Shown here one piece after another: positions 51,607 to 59,052 of a DNA stretch of 64,000 bases (positions are counted from its first letter, which is position 1; each line of letters starts with the position of its first letter). Below the pieces are notes generated by a model. The model was not told the DNA's origin, made no database searches, and saw only the letters and a program-made list of their open reading frames with translations. Source of the DNA: Spiro-02 sp034114085 (GTDB lineage: Bacteria; Spirochaetota; Spirochaetia; Sphaerochaetales; Sphaerochaetaceae). The DNA lies in contig JAXEWB010000024.1 of assembly GCA_034114085.1 (NCBI GenBank), forward strand, positions 12,679-76,678, given 5' to 3'. A program made the translations under genes and the position numbers.

Positions 51607-51923
51607 TGGACGCACCTCTGTGTTCCTATGCCTGCATAGACTGGAAAAACGTCGTTTCCGGTGATGATGAATTCATCGACATCATTTCCGAAGGTATGGA
51701 CGCTGGCTTGTAGTATCGCCGATATGCGTCGGGGTTTCAAGCGCGGGGATTCCTGTTCCCTCTCAAAAGGTGTGCGTTGACTGGAAAATCTTTTATCCAT
51801 GGTTCGCCTGTAGTCTGTACGATATATGATGAAATCATCCCCCTATGTGAAGGTGAAAGGAAAGACAGGCGTATGAACGCGCCGATTTTTATGAGGAGCC
51901 GAACTGAATCATATGATTTTCTC
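51607..51923. other. Gene-poor stretch between kinase and TetR genes
   Basis: One 71-codon minus-strand frame (51585-51800) overlaps the kinase start but lacks a convincing ribosome site. Nothing else recognisable before the TetR promoter. Confidence 0.4.
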
Positions 51924-51972
51924 TTGACAAGTAACCGGTCGTTCACTTTAATTATGGTAAACGAACGGTTAC
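51924..51972 (+). promoter_or_regulatory. Promoter with overlapping TetR operator
   Basis: TTGACA (51924-51929), 17-base spacer, TTTAAT (51947-51952). A 13-bp inverted repeat with one mismatch, GTAACCGGTCGTT (51931-51943) and AACGAACGGTTAC (51960-51972), covers the spacer and the region just after the -10. A repressor bound here would block polymerase, which is typical autoregulation. Confidence 0.82.
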
Positions 51973-51994
51973 CTTTTTGATAGGAGGATAGTCC

Positions 51995-52603
51995 ATGAAC
52001 GATACGAAGGAGAATATTTTGATTGCCGCCCTGCACCTGTTTGCAAAAAATGGGTTTGAGGCCGTATCGGTAAGTGACATCGCCGGGCAACTTGGAATGA
52101 CGAAAGGCGCACTCTATAAACATTATAGAAGCAAGCGCGATATTTTTGACAGCATCGTCGCCCGTATGGAGCGATTGGACGCCGAACAGGCTCAACAGTA
52201 CGAATTGCCGGTGGGATCGCTGGCGGAAATGGAGGAATCCTATCGCAATGCAACCATGAGACGGATAATTGAATTCAGCCTGGCTCAGTTTCGTTATTGG
52301 ACTGAGGATGATTTCCCGTCATCATTTCGCCGGATGCTGACGCTGGAACAATATCGTAATGAGGAAATGCGAAACCTCTATCAGCAATATCTTGTTTCCG
52401 GACCGCTTGGCTATGTCACGGATCTGTTCCGTTCATGGAATATGGAGGATGCGCAAGGAAAGGCGATTGATTTCTATGCCCCGATGTTTTTCTTGTACAG
52501 CATGTATGACGGAATCGAGGACAAAAACGCCCTGATCGCCGTATTGGAAGAACGGATGAACCACCTCTCTTCGGCGTGGAAAGCAAGCGAAAGAAACGGA
52601 TGA
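51995..52603 (+). CDS. TetR-family regulator, probably autoregulated
   Basis: 202 residues: N-terminal helix-turn-helix (LIAALHLFAKNGFEAVSVSD followed by LGMTKGALYKHYRSKRDIFD) and an all-helical ligand domain. AGGAGG is 6 bases before the ATG. The palindrome over its own promoter is a good candidate operator. A methyltransferase gene follows 133 bases later in the same direction and may be under the same control. Ligand unknown. Confidence 0.92.
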   Translation: MNDTKENILIAALHLFAKNGFEAVSVSDIAGQLGMTKGALYKHYRSKRDIFDSIVARMERLDAEQAQQYELPVGSLAEMEESYRNATMRRIIEFSLAQFRYWTEDDFPSSFRRMLTLEQYRNEEMRNLYQQYLVSGPLGYVTDLFRSWNMEDAQGKAIDFYAPMFFLYSMYDGIEDKNALIAVLEERMNHLSSAWKASERNG

Positions 52604-52735
52604 GCGGCAGGCAATGATAATTTGCAAATACGTTGGAACCGAGTCCATGCGACATGCCGAGAAAAACGGTAGTCAAGGACATCATCAAAATAGACCGATG
52701 TGATTGAAAATAATTATAAGAGGAGAAACAGTATC

Positions 52736-53455
52736 ATGAAGTACATGCGTAGTGAAAAATACGATACCCCGGAGCTACAATCGAAAATCATGGGGCCGAA
52801 CCCGATCAAACTGGAAGAAGAACTGCTGGATGGCAACCAGATTCCGCAGGATGCGGTTGTCTGTGATCTTGGCAGCGGACAGGGGCTGACATCCGTGTTC
52901 CTGGCGAAAGAGTATGGTTTTACCGTCTATGCGGCCGATCTTTGGAGCGATCCTGCGGAAAATCAGGCGTTCTTTGACAGTCTGGGTGTCCCCGCTGGAA
53001 AAATCATCCCTGTAAAGGCCGACGCCATGGAGCTGCCTTTTGAGAAATGCTTTTTTGATGCCATCGTCAGTACGGATTCCTACAATTACTTCGGGCGCGA
53101 CCCTGCGTATCTGGACGACAAGTTGCTTCCGTTCGTAAAGGCTGGCGGGCTTGTCTGCATTGCGATTCCTGGGATGAAGAGGGATTGCCACGAGAATCTG
53201 CCGGGAGAGCTGCTGCTTTCATGGACGCCGGAACAGTTGGACTACATGCATGATGTATCCTATTGGACGAAGATGGTGGGTCAATGCAAAGATGCCGAAG
53301 TGCTGTCCGTCAAGGAGATGGAAAGCAACGACGAGGTCTGGGCGGACTGGCTGAAGCAGGAAAACGAATATGCTGTCGGCGACCGCAAATCGATGGAAGC
53401 CGGCGGTGGGAAATATCTCAATTTCATTTCCATCGTCCTCCGGAAGAAGGGGTGA
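52736..53455 (+). CDS. SAM-dependent methyltransferase (class I)
   Basis: 239 residues with a Rossmann-fold core: motif I VVCDLGSGQGLTSVFLA, an acidic YAADLW, and FDAIVSTDSYNYFGRDP followed by LLPFVKAGGLVCIAIPG. This resembles small-molecule methyltransferases of the UbiE/Methyltransf_11 group. AGGAG precedes ATG 52736. It probably belongs to the TetR operon just upstream, so it may modify the inducer or a toxin (inference). A long hairpin 20 bases downstream separates it from the convergent guaA. Confidence 0.87.
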   Translation: MKYMRSEKYDTPELQSKIMGPNPIKLEEELLDGNQIPQDAVVCDLGSGQGLTSVFLAKEYGFTVYAADLWSDPAENQAFFDSLGVPAGKIIPVKADAMELPFEKCFFDAIVSTDSYNYFGRDPAYLDDKLLPFVKAGGLVCIAIPGMKRDCHENLPGELLLSWTPEQLDYMHDVSYWTKMVGQCKDAEVLSVKEMESNDEVWADWLKQENEYAVGDRKSMEAGGGKYLNFISIVLRKKG

Positions 53456-53475
53456 GCGCTGTATGGGCTTTCAGA

Positions 53476-53509
53476 CACGTTCGCCGTCTGTCTATGGACG
53501 GCGAACGTG
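53476..53509. terminator. Hairpin between convergent methyltransferase and guaA genes
   Basis: Perfect 13-bp stem CACGTTCGCCGTC / GACGGCGAACGTG with an 8-base loop. T runs are poor on both sides, but its position suggests a terminator shared by both strands. Confidence 0.65.
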
Positions 53510-53537
53510 CATATAAAGTGGAAAAGACTGGCTTCTT

Positions 53538-54842
53538 TTACTCCCACTCGATCGTCGCCGGCGGCTTGGGCGACACATCGTACAGCACCCTGTTGACACC
53601 CTCGACCTCCGCCAGAATACGGGACGTGATCTTCATCAGCAGTTCCCATTGGATCGGCTCTACAGTCGCGGTCATTGCGTCCACGGTGTTGATCGCACGC
53701 AGGATCACCGGATATTCAAAGGTCCGCGCGTTATGCCTGACGCCGACCGACTTGAAGTCGGGGACGACGGTAAAGTACTGCCATACCTTGCTGTCCAGGC
53801 CGGCGTTCTTGAACTCCTCGCGGAGGATCGCGTCGGCCTCCCGTACCGCTTCCAGCCTGTCGCGGGTAATGGCGCCCAGGCAGCGCACGCCAAGTCCCGG
53901 ACCTGGGAACGGCTGGCGGAACACCATGTCGCGGGGAAGCCCCAGCTCCAGGCCGCAGGCCCGTACCTCATCCTTGAACAGCTGTTTCAAAGGTTCCACC
54001 AGCTCAAACTTGAGGTCTTCGGGAAGCCCTCCCACGTTGTGGTGGCTCTTGACCATCTTCGCTGTTTTCGTACCGCTTTCCAGAATATCGGGATAGATGG
54101 TCCCCTGGGCGAGGAACTCGATGCCGTCGAGCTTGCGGGCCTCCTCCTCGAATACTCTGATGAACTCTGCGCCGATAATCTTGCGCTTCTTCTCCGGATC
54201 GGCGATTTCCGCCAGTTTGTCGAGGAACCTGTCCGTCGCGTCGACATAGACCAGGTTCGCCTTCATCTGGTTTCGGAATACCTCTATGACCTGTTCCGGC
54301 TCGCCCTTGCGGAGCAAGCCATGGTTTACATGGACGCAGGTCAGCTGCCCGCCGATCGCCTTGATCAGCAGCGCCGCCACTACGGACGAATCGACGCCGC
54401 CGGACAGGGCAAGCAGCACCTTCTTGTCTCCGACCTGCCTACGGATCAGTTCGACCTGGTCTTCGACGAAGTTCTTCATGTTCCAGTTCGGCTGCGCCTT
54501 GCAGGTGTCGAACACGAACGGTTTGAGCAGAGCCTTCAATTCGTTGTCGCACGAGGGAAGAGCCTTGAGGTGCTGTTTCGGCGCTGCGGGATGATCGACT
54601 ACCAGCATCGGGATATCGGAATCGTATATGGCTCGCTCAATATCGATCTCCACGCCATCGACGACCCGGTTCGGCCCTCCATTGACAATCAGGCCTTTGA
54701 GATTGGAAACCCGCTTCAATGCGTCCAGCTTTGTATCATGGGGATAAATCTCGCTGTAGACGCCAAGGCTCCTGATGGAGCGCGCTACTCTCGCGTTTTC
54801 TTCGCCGCCGAGATCCAAAATGATGATGATGTCCTGTTTCAC
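53538..54842 (-). CDS. guaA: GMP synthase with truncated, catalytically dead glutaminase domain
   Basis: Aminates XMP to GMP with ATP. The synthetase part is intact: PP-loop LLALSGGVDSSVVAALLI (about 142-159), CVHVNHGLLRKGE, AQGTIYPDILESG, SHHNVGGLPEDLKFELVEPL, the dimer domain with MVFRQPFPGPGLGVRCLG, and the usual end KPPATIEWE. The N-terminal glutamine amidotransferase part is cut short: after LIVNGGPNRVVDG and IYDSDIPMLVVDH it jumps to the linker FVFDTCKAQPNW. The GxCYG nucleophile-cysteine motif and the HxE pair are absent. Length is 434 against about 510-525. It should use free ammonia, not glutamine, unless a separate amidotransferase subunit exists. AAGGAGAT precedes the ATG. Confidence 0.94.
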   Translation of the reverse strand: MKQDIIIILDLGGEENARVARSIRSLGVYSEIYPHDTKLDALKRVSNLKGLIVNGGPNRVVDGVEIDIERAIYDSDIPMLVVDHPAAPKQHLKALPSCDNELKALLKPFVFDTCKAQPNWNMKNFVEDQVELIRRQVGDKKVLLALSGGVDSSVVAALLIKAIGGQLTCVHVNHGLLRKGEPEQVIEVFRNQMKANLVYVDATDRFLDKLAEIADPEKKRKIIGAEFIRVFEEEARKLDGIEFLAQGTIYPDILESGTKTAKMVKSHHNVGGLPEDLKFELVEPLKQLFKDEVRACGLELGLPRDMVFRQPFPGPGLGVRCLGAITRDRLEAVREADAILREEFKNAGLDSKVWQYFTVVPDFKSVGVRHNARTFEYPVILRAINTVDAMTATVEPIQWELLMKITSRILAEVEGVNRVLYDVSPKPPATIEWE

Positions 54843-54861
54843 GAATATCTCCTTCTTTCGG

Positions 54862-54942
54862 TCAAAGGCCGGTATGCTGCGTCATCCATGTGAAATCGTA
54901 CCGGAGTACTGTCTTCGCTCCTTCCTTGTCTTGCGACCTTTG
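54862..54942. repeat. Fourth copy of the dispersed repeat, upstream of guaA
   Basis: Shares the exact 16-mer GTACCGGAGTACTGTC (54898-54913) with the copy at 44081-44096, preceded by an ATGCTGCG box (54874-54881) and followed by a CTCCTTCCTTG block. Orientation relative to the minus-strand gene is the same as at 44 kb. Confidence 0.75.
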
Positions 54943-55123
54943 CCGTTCGTATGCTTTGCCGCCATCTGCGTCCGTGGCTGTTCCCGGGTGGGTGAGTACT
55001 AACAATATAAGAGGCCGGCCCTCTATGGCAATATCTCTTTGCGTGATACGGCGGTAATTGTTATTCAATCGCCGCAACCAGGTTCACTAGTAGGGCCGCT
55101 GGAAGATTTTCAGGGAAATCCCC
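54943..55123. other. Gene-free spacer between repeat and nrdD promoter
   Basis: No gene or named element was recognised; contains GGCCGGCCC near 55014. Confidence 0.4.
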
Positions 55124-55152
55124 TTGACATGTAATAGCAGTGTTGCTACTGT
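55124..55152 (+). promoter_or_regulatory. Promoter of the nrdD leader
   Basis: TTGACA (55124-55129), 17-base spacer, TACTGT (55147-55152). The leader is about 320 bases and holds the riboswitch. Confidence 0.75.
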
Positions 55153-55198
55153 TGATGGTGCACAAGGGTGTCGTATGACACCATATATTGTGTGTATT

Positions 55199-55357
55199 GG
55201 TATGGGCGCTGTATAAAGCTCAATAAGGAAGTGGGGTGTGAGTCCCCCGCGGTCCCGCCGCTGTAACTGGTAAGGACGCAATGAAATATGCCACTGAAGT
55301 TTCTTTGGGAAGGCCATTGCGGACGATAAGCCGGAAGCCAGAAGACTTGCCTATACC
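55199..55357 (+). promoter_or_regulatory. Cobalamin riboswitch
   Basis: Adenosylcobalamin-type aptamer. Seen: AAGTGGGGTGTGAGTCCCCC, then GCGGTCCCGCCGCTGTAACT, the B12-box region ATGCCACTGAAG, and the 3' landmark GCCGGAAGCCAGAAGACTTG. The ends pair as P1: GGTAT-GGGC (55199-55207) with GCC-TATACC (55349-55357). It controls nrdD. A leader hairpin GGTGTC / GACACC lies upstream (55167-55182). Confidence 0.93.
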
Positions 55358-55384
55358 GGATATGTCGCCACGGAGCATGGCATG

Positions 55385-55434
55385 GACATACGGTCTCGTT
55401 CCGAATACGAATCCTCGGTAGCGTTCGGTATGTC
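55385..55434 (+). promoter_or_regulatory. Candidate expression platform of the B12 riboswitch
   Basis: Inverted repeat GGACATAC / GTATGTCC (8 bp, 34-base loop with an inner CCGAATACGAA...TTCGG dyad) between aptamer and ribosome site. There is no T run, so control may act on translation initiation at TAGGAGGAC (about 55468-55476) or through a factor-dependent stop. Confidence 0.5.
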
Positions 55435-55479
55435 CCGGTGTCTTGCCTGTGGCCCTTAGCGGAAGACTAGGAGGACAAC

Positions 55480-57837
55480 ATGGTTCAGAGCATCATCAAA
55501 CGGGATGGCCGGGTCGTTCTGTACGATGAACGAAAAATCGCTGACGCAATCATCAAGGCCATGGCCGCCGCGGGTGTGCCGGATCCGGCGGAGCCCGCCG
55601 CATCTGTCGCCAATGCGGTTGAAAGGCATCTGGAAGAGACGTTCGGCACGACGCCCCCTCCCATAGAAGGTATTCAGGACGCCGTAGAACGGGAATTGAT
55701 GCATCAGGGGTATGACGCCGTAGCAAAGCAATACATCCTGTACCGCAATGAACGGACGCGCAAACGGGAAATGAACAGCCGGCTCATGAAGATTTTCGAT
55801 GAGTTGACATTCGCTGATTCCAGGGCCAGCGACATGAAACGGGACAACGCCAACATCGACGGGGATACCGCCATGGGCACCATGCTCAAATACGGCTGTG
55901 AATCGGCCAAGGACTACTACAGCAAATACCTGTTGACGCCCGAACAGCGCGCGGCTCATCTTGACGGCTGGATCCACATCCATGATTTTGACTTCTACGC
56001 GCTGACCACCACCTGCTGCCAGATCGACCTGCTCAAGCTGTTCCATGGCGGTTTCAGCACCGGACATGGTTTTCTCCGGGAGCCGAACGATATCCAGAGC
56101 TACGCCGCGCTCGCCTGTATTGCCATCCAGAGCAACCAGAACGACCAGCATGGGGGACAGAGCATCGTCAATTTCGACTACGGACTCGCGCCCGGAGTGA
56201 CCAAGACCTATAGGCGGCTGTATATCGAGAACCTTCTGAAGTCAATCGATATCCTCAAGGAATTGGAAGGGCTTCAGTGTGAGGTTGGCAAGGACGACCT
56301 GAAGCGGATGGTACAGGAAATCCTCGACGCCACAGGACTCTATCCGAGGCTGGACACCAATCCATCGTATCTCGCGGAGGAACTGCCCCGCCTGGCCGCC
56401 TTGCTTGGCGGAAATGCGGAGGTCGCCGGGAAGGTCCAGCGGTTCGCGGTGTCCCATACGGAAAGGGAGACCGACCGGGCGACCTATCAGGCGATGGAGG
56501 CATTGATCCATAACCTCAACACCATGCACAGCCGGGCTGGCGCACAGACACCGTTCAGTTCAATCAACTACGGGACCGATATCTCCAGCGAAGGCCGGAT
56601 GGTCATGAAGAATGTGTTGCTCGCCACCGAAGCGGGGCTTGGACATGGAGAGACTCCGATTTTCCCAATCCATATTTTCAGGGTGAAGGAAGGGGTGAAC
56701 TATTATCCTGAGGATCCGAACTACGATTTGTTCAAGCTGGCCTGCAGGGTGAGCGCGAAGCGCCTGTTCCCCAATTTCAGTTTCCTCGACAGTCCGTTCA
56801 ACCTTCAGTACTACAAGCCGGGACATCCTGAGACGGAGGTCTCCTACATGGGCTGCCGTACCAGGGTGATGGGGAATATCCATGACCCGAGTCGAGAAAT
56901 CGCCAACGGAAGGGGAAACCTCAGCTTTACTTCCATCAATCTTCCCCGGTTGGCGATGGAGTCCCATGGGGATGAGCGGCTATTCTACGAAAAGCTTGAT
57001 GCTGCGATGGAATTGGTCGCGGGGCAGCTCGCCGACAGGTTCGAAATCCAAGCCGCCAAGCATATGCGCAATTTTCCCTTCCTGATGGGCCAGGGGGTCT
57101 GGCTTGATTCCGAAACGCTACATCCTGACGATGAACTCAGGGAAGTCCTCAAGCATGGGACCTTGTCCATCGGCTTTATCGGGTTGGCGGAAACCTTGAT
57201 GTCGCTGTACGGACATCATCATGGAGAAAGCGACGCAATGCAGCGGAAGGGGCTTGAAATCGTCGGCCACATGCGGGAGTTCTGCGACAGGCGCAGCCGG
57301 GAGACCCAGATGAACTATACGTTGCTGGCGACTCCCGCGGAGGGCCTTTCCGGACGTTTCGTGCGCATGGACAGGAAACGGTATGGTGAAATCCCCGGAG
57401 TCACCGACCGGGAATACTACACCAACAGTTTCCATGTACCCGTCTGGTATCCGATTTCCGCGTTCGACAAGATAGCGAAGGAGGCTCCGTACCATGCTCT
57501 GACCAACGCCGGGCATATCTCCTATGTGGAGCTGGACGGCGATACCAGCCAGAACTTGGAGGCGTTCGAGGCCATTGTCCGGGCGATGCACGACGCGGGT
57601 ATCGGCTACGGTTCCATCAATCATCCCGTTGACCGCGATCCTATCTGCGGTTACAACGGCATTATCGGGGATGTCTGTCCCTGTTGCGGACGGCATGAGG
57701 ATGAAGGGGACTACGGTTTTGAGCGGATCCGACGTATTACTGGATATCTGGTCGGGACGCTCGACAGGTTCAACGATGCGAAAAAAGCCGAGGAACACGA
57801 CAGGGTAAAGCATTCTGTGGCGAAGTTCGGGTTCTAG
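55480..57837 (+). CDS. nrdD: Anaerobic (class III) ribonucleoside-triphosphate reductase
   Basis: Makes dNTPs from NTPs without oxygen via a glycyl radical. Seen: an N-terminal ATP cone (IIKRDGRVVLYDERKIADAI, to about residue 95), TTTCCQIDLLKLFHGGFSTG, GVWLDSETLHPDDE, and the C-terminal zinc site CGYNG...CPCCGR followed by the radical glycine in RRITGYLVGTLDRFNDAK. 785 residues is in range. AGGAGG precedes the ATG. It is behind a cobalamin riboswitch, and the activase gene starts 2 bases after its stop. The enzyme is oxygen-labile, so the host grows anaerobically at least at times. Confidence 0.97.
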   Translation: MVQSIIKRDGRVVLYDERKIADAIIKAMAAAGVPDPAEPAASVANAVERHLEETFGTTPPPIEGIQDAVERELMHQGYDAVAKQYILYRNERTRKREMNSRLMKIFDELTFADSRASDMKRDNANIDGDTAMGTMLKYGCESAKDYYSKYLLTPEQRAAHLDGWIHIHDFDFYALTTTCCQIDLLKLFHGGFSTGHGFLREPNDIQSYAALACIAIQSNQNDQHGGQSIVNFDYGLAPGVTKTYRRLYIENLLKSIDILKELEGLQCEVGKDDLKRMVQEILDATGLYPRLDTNPSYLAEELPRLAALLGGNAEVAGKVQRFAVSHTERETDRATYQAMEALIHNLNTMHSRAGAQTPFSSINYGTDISSEGRMVMKNVLLATEAGLGHGETPIFPIHIFRVKEGVNYYPEDPNYDLFKLACRVSAKRLFPNFSFLDSPFNLQYYKPGHPETEVSYMGCRTRVMGNIHDPSREIANGRGNLSFTSINLPRLAMESHGDERLFYEKLDAAMELVAGQLADRFEIQAAKHMRNFPFLMGQGVWLDSETLHPDDELREVLKHGTLSIGFIGLAETLMSLYGHHHGESDAMQRKGLEIVGHMREFCDRRSRETQMNYTLLATPAEGLSGRFVRMDRKRYGEIPGVTDREYYTNSFHVPVWYPISAFDKIAKEAPYHALTNAGHISYVELDGDTSQNLEAFEAIVRAMHDAGIGYGSINHPVDRDPICGYNGIIGDVCPCCGRHEDEGDYGFERIRRITGYLVGTLDRFNDAKKAEEHDRVKHSVAKFGF

Positions 57838-57839
57838 TC

Positions 57840-58400
57840 ATGACTGTTGAAGCCGCTGAGGCGCTTTTGACGACGCTGGATCCATCGATGGAGAAGATGG
57901 AGCTTGCGGGATTCATCGATGACAGCATCACCGATGGACCGGGGCTTCGTCTCGCCATATTCGCCCAGGGCTGTCCCCACCGTTGTCCGGGGTGCCAGAA
58001 CCCCACAACTTGGAATCGCGGCGGTGGGCGGGTATTCACCGTAGCGCAAGTTGTTGATCGGGTCGCCGCCAACCGGTTGGTCAAAGGGGTCACGTTTTCC
58101 GGCGGGGACCCCTTTTTCCAGCCGCGTCCGTTCGCGCTGTTGGCCCGGTCGCTTCGGGCGGCGGGGTACGAGGTGGCGTGCTATACCGGGTGGACGTTCG
58201 AGCAACTGCTTGCAAGCGGCGACCCGTATGTCCGGGCTTTGCTCCGCATGCTCGATGTTTTGGTCGATGGGCCGTATGTCCAGGCCCTGGGAAGCTATGG
58301 CCTCAAGTTTAAGGGAAGCTCGAACCAGCGCACGTTGGACGTCCAGAAAAGTCTTCAGACGGGTGGTGCGGCGCTGATGCCGGTCGGGCGCTGGAACTAG
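57840..58400 (+). CDS. nrdG: Anaerobic ribonucleotide reductase activating protein
   Basis: Radical-SAM enzyme that creates the glycyl radical on NrdD. Seen: the cluster motif GCPHRCPGCQNP (C-x3-C-x2-C), VKGVTFSGGDPFFQP, and a late LDVLVDGPYVQALGS, which match NrdG. 186 residues, with about 20 extra residues before the core (an ATG internal to this, MEKMELAGF, is possible). It is translated straight after nrdD. Confidence 0.95.
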   Translation: MTVEAAEALLTTLDPSMEKMELAGFIDDSITDGPGLRLAIFAQGCPHRCPGCQNPTTWNRGGGRVFTVAQVVDRVAANRLVKGVTFSGGDPFFQPRPFALLARSLRAAGYEVACYTGWTFEQLLASGDPYVRALLRMLDVLVDGPYVQALGSYGLKFKGSSNQRTLDVQKSLQTGGAALMPVGRWN

Positions 58401-58470
58401 GCCGTCCGTCTGGACGCCATGGAGTGTGCTCCGTCTGTTTCTTCCGATAGATTTGGGGTATGATTCCCAT

Positions 58471-58812
58471 ATGGATGAAACGTTCTATTCCAAAGTATGC
58501 GACCTTGTTCGCCAGATTCCGTCGGGGTGTGTGGCGACCTACGGATTGATCGCCTTGTTGGCAGGTAGTCCGAGAGCTTCCCGTATCGTCGGCTGTGTCA
58601 TGGCCAACGCGCCGGAGGGACGCGGTCTGCCCTGCCACCGGGTAATCTACAAGGACGGCTCCCTCTGCCGTGGCTATGCGTTCGGAGGATGGGAAGAGGG
58701 CTTGCAGCGGCTGATGTTGGAGGATGAAGGCGTCACATTCCTGCCCGACGGCCGGGTCGATGTCGCCCGGCACCTGTGGGCCGGTCCTGCGATCTGTCGT
58801 GAACGGCGTTGA
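58471..58812 (+). CDS. MGMT-family DNA alkyltransferase (short, Ogt/ATL type)
   Basis: 113 residues: the C-terminal DNA-binding and active-site domain only (YSKVCDLVRQIPSGCVATYG, ASRIVGCVMANAP, then LPCHRVIYKDGSLCRGYAFG). The PCHRV cysteine acceptor is kept, so it could repair O6-alkylguanine, unlike ATL proteins where it is Trp or Ala. The N-terminal half of full-length Ogt is absent. No ribosome site; a TATGAT ends 6 bases before ATG 58471, so leaderless expression is possible although the -35 is poor. It stands alone after nrdDG. Confidence 0.88.
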   Translation: MDETFYSKVCDLVRQIPSGCVATYGLIALLAGSPRASRIVGCVMANAPEGRGLPCHRVIYKDGSLCRGYAFGGWEEGLQRLMLEDEGVTFLPDGRVDVARHLWAGPAICRERR

Positions 58813-58827
58813 TCAATGCTTTTTTTT
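58806..58827 (+). terminator. Terminator overlapping the MGMT stop codon
   Basis: Stem GCGTT / AATGC around GATC, followed by eight T. The stem starts within the last codons of the gene. Confidence 0.6.
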
Positions 58828-59052
58828 GTTCGCTTTGAGCCTTTTTTTGGGGGGGGCTTGCGCCAAAGTTGCGATGGATTGAGATGCCGTCTTCTCTGGT
58901 CGGAGACATCCGGTGGTTTGTGTAAAACGAATCTCATGCCATCGCCAGCGGTAGGCAATTACTGTTTTTGGAGAATTTCCTTTCAAATTTGGGCTATTCT
59001 TGATACAATCGACAATGAGTTTTCTTTACGACTTGTACATAGGAGGGTTCGT

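Noticed and set aside
51585..51800. A 71-codon minus-strand frame just upstream of and overlapping the P-loop kinase start
   Set aside because: The end of the product looks protein-like (GNDVDEFIITGNDVFPVYAG), but there is no good ribosome site or family match, and it overlaps the kinase start out of frame. It stays possible at low probability.
53538..54842. Sequencing error as cause of the short GuaA
   Set aside because: The frame continues without a break from the remnant N-terminal domain to the PP-loop domain, and the ribosome site and ATG are well placed; a simple indel would have broken the frame.
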